DNA of 64,000 nt from Sanderia malayensis (lineage: Eukaryota; Cnidaria; Scyphozoa; Semaeostomeae; Pelagiidae), in contig RQOL01000527.1 of assembly GCA_013076295.1 (NCBI GenBank), positions 1 through 64,000 of the forward strand. The letters are read 5' to 3'. Shown piece after piece: positions 36,363-49,200 of the stretch. Under the pieces are notes generated by a model that was given only the letters and a program-made list of their open reading frames with translations, was not told the origin of the DNA and did not search any database. The position numbers were made by a program, and so were the translations under genes. Position 1 is the first letter of the stretch. Every line of letters begins with the position of its first letter.

Positions 36363-39300
36363 AATCGTTCATTCTCCTCCAACCAGCCATATTGGCAGAT
36401 ATTCTATTAGCGGTACGCCCAGCTGATTGGCTCGGAGGTCGAATCACATGAAATGTTAATTGCGAAGCGCACAGCAGGCATCCATAGGATCCATTTGTTT
36501 ATATTGTTTATATCAATCGAATTCAATGGTGCTTTTCTCTCGAACTAATTCAAAAACTTAGGATTCTTTTCGTTTTATAAGTTGCCTGCCTTATCTGTTT
36601 GTCGACGTATTTCAATTGCTTCTTTTATTCCACGAAACAACAAAACTGTTTTCCAGTTGCTGGATAATTTCCCCACATCAACAACCGCCATTTCGTATGC
36701 ATTTCTCTCAGTGAGTTGATTCTAATTTCTCACATTCTTGGAATTATAGAACCTAATTCTCTTTTCACACGAAAACAGCTAATTTGTGGAGAATCCCCTC
36801 CACGTCATATAGGCCATGCTCCAAAAATTCAAAGCAACAATAAATGTTTAGATTCCGAAAATTCTTTATGCGATTTATATTGGGATTAAAATATTAAACG
36901 TGGGCAATCGGACACAAAGGATGAGACTGAGGAGCGATGTTTATGGATAATTTGTAATATAATTTAATTCTTATAAAGTTGTCAAATTAAAAAAGAAGCG
37001 ACATGTTGTGTACTCTTTGAAACTTGGTGTCATCATGGCTTTCCTCAATTTCAAAGAAACGAATGTATTTGAAAAGAACATTGGCAAATAATTGTCTTTT
37101 TGGGTGTGCACAAGTGCTCTAATTAATCAATGCAAAATCCGATACCCTCTTCTTGTGCAAACTGCAAAATGTCAGCCAATACAATTGAGACAACACTAAA
37201 AGAAGATCGTGTTCGTGTCTCCTTGCAAATGTAAGGGTTTTCGTTGTAGTAAAGTCACCGCCACACAATGGCTTCCAAATGAAGCTCAGAAGTCACAGCT
37301 ATGCAATGGTTTCCCTAAATGAAACCTAGAAGACGTGGAGCTATGCAGTAGATACTCATCAAAATCAAATTCCAAAAAGTCATGACCAGGCTAGGCCATG
37401 TAATGGTTTCCAAATAAAAACCGGAAAACGCAAAGACACCTGGCACGTCATGAGGAAGTTAGTAAAAACAAAACATTGTCTTCACTCTTCAATGTAAGAC
37501 CCTAGTAAACGATGTCGATAGCGTCGAATAACTGTGAAAACTATGATATGTTCTTATTCAGAAAGCGTCGGCATAGATCGGTAAGCCACAAGGCAAGGGA
37601 AAACTACAAGTGGAATCATTGATGGTCAACCAAGTGACTTATCTTCGTGAGAGAAGCTGCAATAAACACAGACCACCATATATTTGTCTGCCACGGTGTC
37701 CTGTTCGTGGGAGAATTTTCCCATGTGAACATTTCGTTCGTGTTGTGTGATGTGATGTGATGTGATGCCTGAGCTGGGCTGTTCTCAACACGCACGTCAC
37801 GATCACGAGCGGGTTAAAAAAAGACGCGCGGCGCAATTTTTAGAACAAGAAGCAAGAGTACTTTAATTTTTCGCAGCATTTTGTCTTCAACTTGACCTTA
37901 GGGTCAGAGAGAAAAGAAGGGAGGAACTGCGGAGGAGAAAAGGAGGGAGGAAGGAAGACTACGCAGCATATATTTCCCACTGCTGCTCTTAAATTTTCAT
38001 TAATTTTCATTATTTTTCGACAATTTTCCTCCTATTACCGGAGCAGTTCAAAGGGTCTAAAAACAATACGTCACATTTTGCATGTACCCTTTTAAACAAC
38101 TTGAAAGAACCAAATCTCAGGCAACGAGAGCAAGTGCACCCTTCTCTTATAATAACACCTTGACTTTTACCAAGCCTCGATACTTTCCATTGTTATTCTA
38201 AAACTCCGCTCGAATGCCGAATTACGCCAACTGCCACGCGTGGTTTAAACAAACATAAGGCACTTTTCAATGAATTCTTTCGAGAAAACGGGAAAGTCTA
38301 ACAGAAAGACGCGGTGTCAGGTGGTGTCCGATAAGGGTGGCCGTTCAAAAGCACAACCGCATCACTGCAACTGAATTTTGCAAAGATAACAGGTAAGAGG
38401 CAGGGTTTTCGTCAGTACGAGGCTGGGAACCGTCCACTGCGCACCACACTACACCACCGCAATATGTGGATAGACTAAAAAGCGTTGTTTTCTGACAGAT
38501 GTTGGAGTTGATTTTTAAATGGAACCATGAGGGCTTTTGGGAGAAACGGCATGGGTTAGAAAAACTTTGAAGACACAATGCATGTTGTCCAGGAAACATT
38601 GTGTTCAGCTCTCTGTGAAATCATCAAAGGAAACTTAAGAATATAAGCACTGGTAGGATATTTCTAGCAGGGAATGTCAATGATGTCATTATATCATAAC
38701 TATGTCTTGTATCTATCCCATCCCTTCTTACAAGGGGAGGGGCAACCACCTCTCTTTACCCCCCTTCCCGGGGACAATAGAACAAAAAACGCGATGATGA
38801 ACGTTGAACAGAGAACTCCTTCCCCCCTTTTGGCATTGTCCATGCATTTAAACATAATCTCTAAGCTGATGAATATATATATCAGAGTTGCACTTCACGT
38901 TACATTTGAACAGTATATGGAAACACTGTTAATGTTCCTTCCGCCAATATCATCCAATTTGATCGCTGGGACAGATACGACGAACAAAGGGCACAGTATT
39001 TGGCTGTTAGAATTCAAGAAACCAATTGTCATGCTTGGTTCTGGTAAGCTGAGATATTGTTTCAAGAATTGAATATCATACTGATTAGTGTACCAGTTGG
39101 AGATTAATCCTTGGCTTTCAATACGAAAAATACATTATAGCTTGTGTAGTCTGCAATTAACCACCGTGGAATCTCCACCCAACCTTTCGTCTATAGAATA
39201 AAATTTTCCAGAGTAAGATGGGTAGTTCCTGAATTGCTTCAAGAAAATTTATACTCGACATTTCATTGCCAGCATAATGTGACAGCTGCTATTTTTCTCA

Positions 39301-39465
39301 CGCGACAAGTCGTTGCTATGGAAAACAGGTGTTTTGCAACATAGGGATTGATGCATCCGCTTCCTTGTGTCTGCCATTGTAATGCCTTATCGTGGCTATC
39401 TGTTCCACGTGACAATCGCTTACGTCATTCCAATAATGGTGAAAACACAGATGGGAAACTCCAAC

Positions 39466-39945
39466 TATAGCTAAGTAACTAAGTAACTAAATAACTAGCC
39501 AACCAACTAACTAGCTAACTCAGTAACTAATTAATCGACTAATTAATTAGCTAAATGACTAACTGGCTAAATGACTAACTGACTAAATGACTAGCTTACT
39601 AACTGACCAACTGACTAACCGACTAACTGACTAAGTGACTAAATGACTAAGTAACTAACTGACTAACTAATTAACTAACTAACTAACTAACTAAGAAACT
39701 AACTAAGTAAGTAAGTAACTAACTAATCGACTAACTAACTGACTAATCGGCTAATTGACTAATCGTCTAATTGACTAATTGACTAGCTGACTAACTGACT
39801 TGCTGACTAATTTACTAGTTGACTAACTAATTAACTAGCTAACCAACTAAATAAGTAAGTAAGTAACTAACTAATCGACTAACTAATTGACTACATGACT
39901 AACTCACCAACTGCTTAGCTGACTAACCAACTAACTGGCGAGCAT
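39466..39945. repeat. four-base-phased CTAA/CTGA array
   Basis: Nearly every fourth base begins ctaa, ctga, ctag or ccaa, running without a break for about 480 bp in the pattern nact-naac. Point changes rather than indels dominate, so the 4-base phase is largely kept. No gene lies nearby. Confidence 0.85.
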
Positions 39946-40296
39946 TAAAGCAAGAAATCAGGGTGAAAAATTGTATTATAAGAGCAACAACACGTGGGAG
40001 ATGATACCTCGGGACAAAGGTGTACAGCTGTGACTGGCAGTCATTATATGCCCATATATATGTCGTGCATAACTGACAATTTGCGTACGATTGAAGCATG
40101 GCATCGAAAGCACTTATATTTAAACATATAAATTCTCTCTAAAAATACAACAAACAGAATCCAGAAAACAAAACATCCTATTCCGTAGCCGATTAAGATC
40201 GAACCAACTGGAAATCATTGGAAGTAAAATAATGATCCATTTCAAAACTGCAAGTTCCCCTTTGAGCCCAGCCCGATAAACAAACTCTACAAAGGT

Positions 40297-43200
40297 TCAT
40301 TGCTCATAGGTCGTATCGTCAATAACACGCGAAAACTGTTCACGAATCTTCTCGTAATGCGACCCGATCCAGTAGACCTTGCCGCAAAATGCACAGCAGT
40401 AGAATAGCCGGACGTTTTCGAACACGGGTAGTGGGATGAATTCGCACTGCAAATTAACGCCTTTATTGATGGTGACGCTTCTATAATCTATCTGTGGATC
40501 ATTGTTAGTTTGGATAATCTCGCTTACTTGGAATGAGCTTAACGACAACTGCTTCGGTTTCACGTGTTTCTTTCTCATAAATGCGATCATCATCTTGTTC
40601 GGTTCGATCTCGACAAAGTCCGCACTGTTGCATATCTGGGAAAGTAAAGACAAACAGACATTGGTAAAATAGAGTTATTGAGGATCAAACTTCAGATCAA
40701 GCATGAATACGTTTGTATAGGAAATTAAAACGAGGCTCGTTAGGTGCCTCGTTATCAACCGTGACATGGAGAATCTCAAAATCAGGGGACAGAAAAATGT
40801 TTGATAAATCGAGAGGTTTCAGTTGAACGGTTCAAAAGCACGTAAATTAGGATCATATACTGTTAAAAATTGGCAAGTGTAAAAACAGCGTTATATTGCG
40901 TTCTTGTTTGCAAGCCTTGTATATATCCATTTTCAGTTTCTCACACAAAAACAGGATTTAGAATTAGGAGAAAACCGATTAGCTTGAATCAATTTGTTTC
41001 TTTCAAATTGGCTCAGTTTGGGCAGTTGGTTGTTTAGCATTTCGCGATGGGAGGTGGTGGGGGAATTCAACTAGTGTCACGAAATGCTTGGCTGAAGTGG
41101 CTTTCCGATTGATGAAGTATGCAATTTATGGTATGATTGCAATTGGGGAGATGGAGGAAAGGAATGGTATGAAAGAAAGGGATTAAGAAAGAAAGGGATT
41201 AAGGAAAGAAAAACAGAGGGTAAAATCTAGAGATGGGAAAAAGGAGAGAAAGGAAAAAGGGTGAACAAGAATGGTAGAAAGGTCATGACCAGATGAAAGG
41301 AGAAAGAAATGATAAAAATATTAGAAAGAGGAAAATAAAAAAGAATGAGAAAAATGAAAGGAAGGAGCATGACAGAAGGAAAAGAGATGAGAACCAGGGG
41401 GGGGGGAGCAAGGAAGAAAAAAAGAAGAAAGAAGGGAGAAAGGAGTAGAAAGAAGCAAGAGAAGAGAGGAACAAGTAGGAAAAAACCATGAACGTGAAAA
41501 GAGGAAAAAAGAAATATAATAAAAGCAAAGGAAGAATAGGAAGGAACAAAGGGGAAAACATGAGGTAGAAAAGAAAGAGCACAAAGGAAAGAAGAAATAG
41601 AAATCGTGGAACGCGAAAGAAGAAAGCAGAGAGGAACATGAATATCCCTTTCTCTGAGCACGCCTATTGACTACCACTCTTAGTGCCACACACCACAACA
41701 TGAAAAAAACACAACACTACCACCCACATACAGTACTGCCATTTATATACCTGCTTCCTGCGACTTACTTGCGTGCAACGGTGCGGTTGATAAATATTGT
41801 TTCATGAAAGCAGATTAAGTACAGCGGAGGGATTCGCTTGTATTTCAAGTGACCGTTACAGAAAGACGATTTGGACTAATCAAATGAGAATTGATACATC
41901 TTTTATTCAAACGGGAAGCATATAAATCGACAACATAAGTTAAATTAGATGATATATCTTTGGAGAAGGAAGGTCGAAAGCAATAAGGTGAATCGAATTA
42001 GGTATATTTTATTTCTCAACGTGTATTTAGTGGTTGTGGGAAGCTCTGTGGGATTATGATGCGGTGAGATAACAAGATCGTCAGAGAACCCAGGCGTGTA
42101 GCAACATGTTGCGTTTTGCGTTAGATTTTAAAATAGAGATTTGTTGTTGTGTTTAATACCAGTTGGAATTTCTTCCCAACCGATTCAATCAGGATAGACG
42201 ATGGAGATAATTAGGAAGATGGAAGCAGATTGATTTATGAGATGACATTGCATTTGTTGCCACAAAGGTGGGATGATCTATTGTTTCGAATGAGAAAAAC
42301 AGAACCAAAACAAGCTGTAAAGCATTCACTGTGTGGGTCAATGGATTTTCAGGTGACCACAAGAGGGGATTGTATGATAGGTATGGGTGTATGGATGATT
42401 GGGGGTTGTCTGATCGTGCTTCCACAAAGCAGGATAATTTTTCACGATTAATGTAATAAGGTGGTGAACAAAGAAGGGTGTAACCGTGTAACATAGAGGG
42501 GAAGGAATGGCAGAGTGTGAAGGGGAAAAGAGATGAAATGAAAGAATGCTACGAAGGAAAATAGAGGAGAATGAGACGGGGGTTAAAAGGGAAATAAAAG
42601 AAACAAGAGGGTACTAAAGAGAGCAAAAAAAATATGAAAGGATGTCAAAGAGAGAAATAAAAGAAATGAGAGGGTGTTAAAGAAAGAAATAAAAGACATG
42701 AGAGGGTATTAAAGAGAAAAATAAAACGAGAGGGTGTTAAAAGGGAAACAAAAGAAATGAGAGGGTGTTCAAGAAACAAATAAAAGATATGAAAGGATGT
42801 CACAGAGAGAAATAAAAGAAATGAGAGGGTGTTAAAGAAAGAAATAAAAGATATGAAAGGATGTCACATAGAGAAATAAAAGAAATGAAAGGGTACTATA
42901 AAAGAAAATAAAATAAATGAAAGGGTATTAAAGAAAGAAATAAAAGAAATGGGTATTATAGAAAAACTCGAGAAGAATGAGAAACAAAACGAGGTGAAAA
43001 ACATACTAAACAGCATGATAATCATATGTCAAAAAAAATAAAACTATGATAATATATGGCTAAGAAACTCGTGAAGAGAAGAACATAACTGTAGGATGTA
43101 CAAAAAACTATTTACCTGACATCGACTGAAAACGTCTTCAAGAGTGGCTCTGATATTGTAGTGTTTAAATATTGACTGCACTTGACTCTCTGTTTTTCCA

Positions 43201-46200
43201 TCAGGCACACACATGCACATGCCGTCTGGTAATTTGGAAACGAACTGGATAAAGGAATGAAACCCATTATTATGATTATGAGTTTGTTGTGTAAGAAACT
43301 TGAGTCAGTGATGAACAATTTAAGAAACTTTGGTACCAGGTTCAAAAATAATCAAGAACAATCAAGAAATTGTAAAATTTTCTTTCTCAAGTTGTCTGTC
43401 ATACAGTGCTTAAAGTCATGTAGATAGAGCAATCTGGGTGACAGTTGGGAAAAATACTTAAGTTATTCCTCGGAATTTACACGAAATTTAACGCTAGATG
43501 TGATCATCAAACCTATCCAACATATAATATACAACCAGCTTTCCAGTATAACGAAATGAACAACCGCATAGTTACCCTCCCCTAAATTAGCTGCAGATTT
43601 AATACGAAGTATTAGATGGGCAATTTTATTGGGCTCGTCATATTGAAAGCGTCATTAGATTTCTTAAACGAGGCTGTTTGTGCATGGCGCTATTTAGTTT
43701 TAGTGATTGCGTATTGCAGCTTGGTTTTGTTATTTTCATAATATTCCACTGACAATCTCAACAATCTCGTAGCTAGCAATCGCATTTTCGGATTCAAAAA
43801 CAAAGCAGTAATTAGTGGAATAATACAAGAAATGAGATTACCTGAAAGAATGGTTTTCCTTTTGTGAGAACTATCCTCTTTTCCTCCTTACACAGCTGAG
43901 AAAAACGTGAAAGAAATTAGCAACAACAGAAGCGAATGAATTGGAGCAGAGGTGGAATAAAGCACTGTAAAAAGAATTTCATTCATTTCGTATACAAAAG
44001 AGATGAGAAATTCCCAAACCCTTATTGCCTCCTTGTGGCAGTTTGCGTTGCTTAAAATCTTCGCGTCGACTCCAAGTGATCGCAGAGATTTTCCCAGGCC
44101 TTGAAGCATGGTGTCACAAACGACAGCTAAGTCACCAGGTCGTTTTGTTGCTTCGTTTACAGGATTGGACGGTATTGATAATGGCAATACCTTCTGAAAG
44201 CAAAGCAGAGAAGATCAAAAAACCTTTACTTAACCCCCTGACAAGGAGTCAACTCTATAGCATATTAACGGACAGAATATAATGTTACAGGGGTGAGAGC
44301 CATTAAAAAAATGTAGTTGTTTCTTCGTTTGGCAGCTACTGCGTGAAGTGGCTTGATATAAGTAGATATAAATAGATGTGATTTAAAGTAAGCTAACATA
44401 CATTGAGTAAGTTAGAGAAAAGGGGGGAGAGACACAAAAATTGTTGTGGATGATATCATGGGGAAAATTTGAATGAAAGGAAAGAATGTGACGAATTTAA
44501 AGAAGGAAAATGAAGGAGGAAAGAGTTTTAGAAAATAATAAGATAAAGAAAATAAAGATAAGGTAAATAAAAAGTCGCAGTGGCCAGATTGAATCTGACA
44601 ATGCAAGCTGTGAAGAGCTAAATGTTAAAAACAGGTATTTTGCGAAATGAATGAACTAGCCAGCACAAAAATACAAGGAGATAAAAAGAAGCAGAATGCT
44701 CGGAAACATATTTACTTGTTCACTTTCTTCTTGAATAACATTCGATTCTATCCAGCTGAAAATTAAAAAATGAATATTGAAGTATAATACAAATGAAAAC
44801 ACAGAAGGAAGCAATGAACTGTCGTCTACGATGCAGCATTCACTGTATTATTATCAATTCATCTGTTGATACATCTCAATAAGAAAGGGTGAGAGAGAGA
44901 AGTAACCCTGGAAACGCCGCACTCATAAACACCCCTGTTCATGACATGATAAACTTCTATTATCTTTATGACAATCACACAAAAACACGAGCATATTCAC
45001 TGCTGATAAATGCTTCAGTAAATCAGCTAAATCACTAAAGCAATCAAAGTATCACTTGTTCAATCAAATCAGGCTGATCATTTGACTATCAAATGATCAC
45101 TCAATCAGTTAAAAAAGTGATTAGCAAGCAAACTATTCAACGAATCATAAACCTCACTCTTTTTCATTCATTTCGACATTGATATGGAATTCAGCAGCCA
45201 GATCTTCAAATATATCATATATCTTTATTAAACACAAAGCATCAAGCGCTAGAATAAACAAAGAAAATAAATAAAAACAAAGTGAAAAATAAAACAATTT
45301 CACCAAAACGTCTCCAAAACAAAAGCTAACAAATGGTTTGAACAACGAGCTCTCCATATCTCAAACTCACAAGAAAGCGAGAAATTTGGTTGATATAAGT
45401 TTCTAGATAGAGAGAGAAAGAAAGTAGATCTATATTTTGCAATTTCCAAAGAATTGAGGAATAAGATTCGATAGAATGTGTTTGAGATAAAGCATATCCA
45501 TTATATAGATTCATGCCGTAGAGAAGTCAGATTTATTTTCATTCTTACAGCATTACATTAACAAACAGCAGATTCAATCTTACCTGCATATTTCAACTGA
45601 TCTCCAGAAAGAGGTCGCTGTTCCCAGTTCGAGACTTGATAGGTCTTGTCTAGCGGCTTGCCAAGACATTGTTTAACAAGTTGGCTAAGACCTCTGTCAG
45701 TTTGATATGACTTACAATCAAGCTTCAATTTTTCTATTACATTTGCATTGCTCATTATCTGCAAAGATAATAGTGTTAATCAGAACATATTGAAAAACAA
45801 GACTTTCACGTGCAAACAGTAAAAGCCGCATAAAAGTTGATACTTCAGGGCTGATATTTTTCGTGAAAACTGTTGAGAAAAATGAGTATAATGAAACTGT
45901 AGCAAATTCATTATACTAATTTCCAACATCCTCTACTTATATACCTGTTTACTAATGTATGCCAAATCGTCGAAATTCTTTGCCTTCTTGTGGAATTCAT
46001 TTGCATACTTGTAGGTATTTGTGATGACACTGACGTCACTGTCAATGCCATAGCCTGGGTTGAATCAAAGAATCAAAAACAACTAATCAACAAATCAATG
46101 AATAGATGAATCAACAAATCAATGAACCAATGAATCGATGAATCAACAGATCAATGAACCAATGAATCGATGAATCAATAAATCAATGAATCAATGAATC

Positions 46201-49200
46201 AACAAATCAACAAATTAATGAATCAACGAATCAATAAATCAATGAATCAACGAATCAACAAATCAATGAATCAACGAATCGACGAATCAACGAATCGACG
46301 AATAAAATTATTGACCAATGAGTTAGTTCCTAGTGGTGTCAACAATCAATCGATAAAGAACCCCAACAAATATCAAATCATAGATCTAATAAAGTAACGA
46401 CAATTTTCTCAAAGCATCATCACTTGATCGGAATTAAATCAACAAAATCATCATATCAAATAGCCAATCATAACGCCAATCAGTGAAACACTCAATCAAC
46501 AAAGCTAATCGCTCAATCAAAAGATCAATTGTTTCTCTTACCCAATCGAACTGTGTCTTCCGAAGTGAACAACAATTTGAACAATTTCTCAAGCAATCTC
46601 TGCCCCTCGACTGTTTTTTCAAACTGCAAAATATCAATAATGAACACCTTGTCTTTCACAGCGAGTTGCATGATCGCCATTCTGTGAAAATAAAGGCAGT
46701 TAAATTAAAACAAACTGGCGTGAAACCTTTATTATTTAAAGCTGTAGAATTTTTTCTCTATAGATACTTTACTATCTTTATTTTTATTATATTAGTTTTA
46801 TTATATTGAAACAAACTAGCGTGAAACCTTTATTATTTAAAGCTGTAGAATTTTTATCTTTATTTTTATCATATTAGTTTCATTATATTGAAACAAACTC
46901 ACGTGAAATCTTTATTACTTAAATTTATATATTTTTATCTTTATTTTTATTATATTAGTTTTATAATATTAAAAAAACCCGCGTGAAATTTTATTACATA
47001 AATTTATATTTTATCTTTATTTTATTATATTAGTTTTATAATATTCAAACAAACCCGCGTGAAATCTTTATTACTTAAATCCTTATTTTTCATCTTTATC
47101 TTTATTATATTAGTGTATTATTCTCCATCCACTGCTGATCAACAAAACCGCGTGTCATCTACGTATTAAACCTTGTTACATGTTGGATATATAATCGATT
47201 AGGTATCAGACCTATATATCTATTTATTCTAATCTATATAAAAAGCTATACTTAACGCCATATCAGTGCATGCAAAACAAGTACCGTATTTCCTCGATTA
47301 AACGCCCCCCCTCGATTAAAAGCCCCCCTCGAATAAACGCCCCCCTTATGCTGCCAGCTTTTGCAATAAACGCCCCCCTCGATTAAACGCCCCCTCTTTG
47401 TGCAAAACCATGGCGACTTTCATTTTCTACGTTGTTGCTCGATAAAGCAAGGCTCAACTAAACCATTTTCTTTTTTTCTGGACCCAATTACTCAGCCTGT
47501 GATCTTGTACTTTCTAATAAACGCCTCCCCTCGAATAATGGCCCCCCTCGATTAGGCGCCCCCTCAAAAAGTGCCGAGATTAATAAACGCCCCGGGGCGT
47601 TTAATCGAGGAAATACGGTATAACACGGCAGCTTGCTTCACTTACTTATCATGTTCACCGGCGCGTCCATATTTTGGCTGCCACTCACCATCAAATCCAA
47701 TTATATTACCATGCTGCAATACGAAATGCAAGAAGCATTAAACACGCAGGCATGGTAAACTCTTGGAATACAAGGTGCGTGTACAAGGTACTTGGAGTAC
47801 AAGCTACATGTGGGAAAAAGTGTTGGGAATTTCGACAGTGGAAACTGAAAGTTGATAGGTGTTTAAAAAGCATCGGAAGACAAAAAGGATCTGCTTCCCA
47901 ATCACTCATTCGAAGAAGAATAAACCTCCTAGGTGGGCGCTATGTATTGGGGACGCGCCGCCCGGAATGGCGTCGATTTTCACGACTTCAGTATAAGAAA
48001 CGGTGGAAAATTGTAATTAGATTAAGACCCAAGTACTAAAGCAATTAATTTTCGAAAAATTGGCGTAGAATCGGATATACGCTTTTGAAAAATGATGAAA
48101 AGGTCGGGTGTATTTTGAAACTTGGGCGGCACATCCAGAAACAAACTTGGTCAAGTGCCTGCCAACGGGATCCCAATAAAACATCAATTACGCTATTATG
48201 AAAATTTCTTCTTATTGAAATTACCTTGAAAACAACTTTCAAGCATTTCTCAAGAGCTTGACAAGTATTAACAAATTCCACACTGTCTTTGTCTAATGGA
48301 TATTCCCAGAATCGACTGGGGACTTTGTTAACTATTGAAGGGCCGACAGAACCAACTGCAAAATCATCATCATCATTATCATCATCACCAACGGAAAAGT
48401 CAAACTGATCATCATAATCATCTTCATCGTCGTCAAACCAAGTACCACGATGGAAAGATGCCTTTGGTTGCATTGTTTCAAAGCTGCAAAAATAAGAATG
48501 CGGCATTGTCAACTACTGCTGGCTCGAGCAAATTCGCTATTCTGACATGTTATAACTCAGTACTAACGGGCAAAAATTGTTATGCTTTGAATAAACGCTC
48601 AAGGGGTTATTAACAAGAATAGGGTTACTAAACCTAACAAGGGGATTTTTATAGCCCCAGGGGACTTGCCATGAGATATTGGAGTGCTTAAAAGAGAGAG
48701 GGGTTTATTAAACTTTTAGGAACATGTAAAATTAAGGCACAGATAGATTCATAATTTAATATTTCAAATATTAGGCATATGAAAATGCAATGTTTATTAG
48801 CAAATCAGCACAAATTACTCACAAATCAGCTATTATAGGTGAGGCATTTATCGGAGAGAAATGTTTAAAAAAGGATGGTGTTTATATACTACTCCAAACA
48901 TAGCAACTTGCTTGTTGGTTGCATACCTTGAATGCGGGGTTCTCTTCAGCTCATCCTGAAGCCTCTGTGGCAGTGATGCAGATGGAATGTTGCATTTGCG
49001 CACAAAATACACAGCAGAGTTTATGTCACGACGTTCGTACAGCAACAACATAATCAATTGCTCTTGCATCCAAGCATTGTTGGATACAGCTGCCTAGAAA
49101 GTCCCAAAATAGAAATACAAGGTCAACAAAGCTTGATAAAAGAGAATGATTTTATCTCACCAGGAGATTTGGTAGAGTTTGGCATTGAAAATTAGAGAAT

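Larger units (their letters stand above)
36120..40296. other. gene-free stretch between NRARP and EXD3
   Basis: Contains the NRARP 5' flank (left) and the EXD3 3' flank (right). No coding exon is recognised. A ~480-bp ctaa-type simple array lies at 39466-39945. A short palindrome CGTGGGAGAATTTTCCCATG near 37707 resembles two abutting CSL half-sites but has the wrong spacing. Nothing else is supported. Confidence 0.5.

Noticed and set aside
37706..37726. Palindrome CGTGGGAGAATTTTCCCATG as a paired CSL site for NRARP
   Set aside because: Half-sites are only about 4 bp apart instead of 15-17, neither matches the consensus perfectly, and it is 1.6 kb upstream.
41227..41701. Overlapping 118-144-codon frames rich in Phe/Leu/Ser
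   Set aside because: Translation of a polypyrimidine strand; low complexity in all three frames.
47674..48039. 121-codon + strand frame inside EXD3
   Set aside because: No domain or codon signal; it overlaps the EXD3 exon carrying exonuclease motif I on the other strand.
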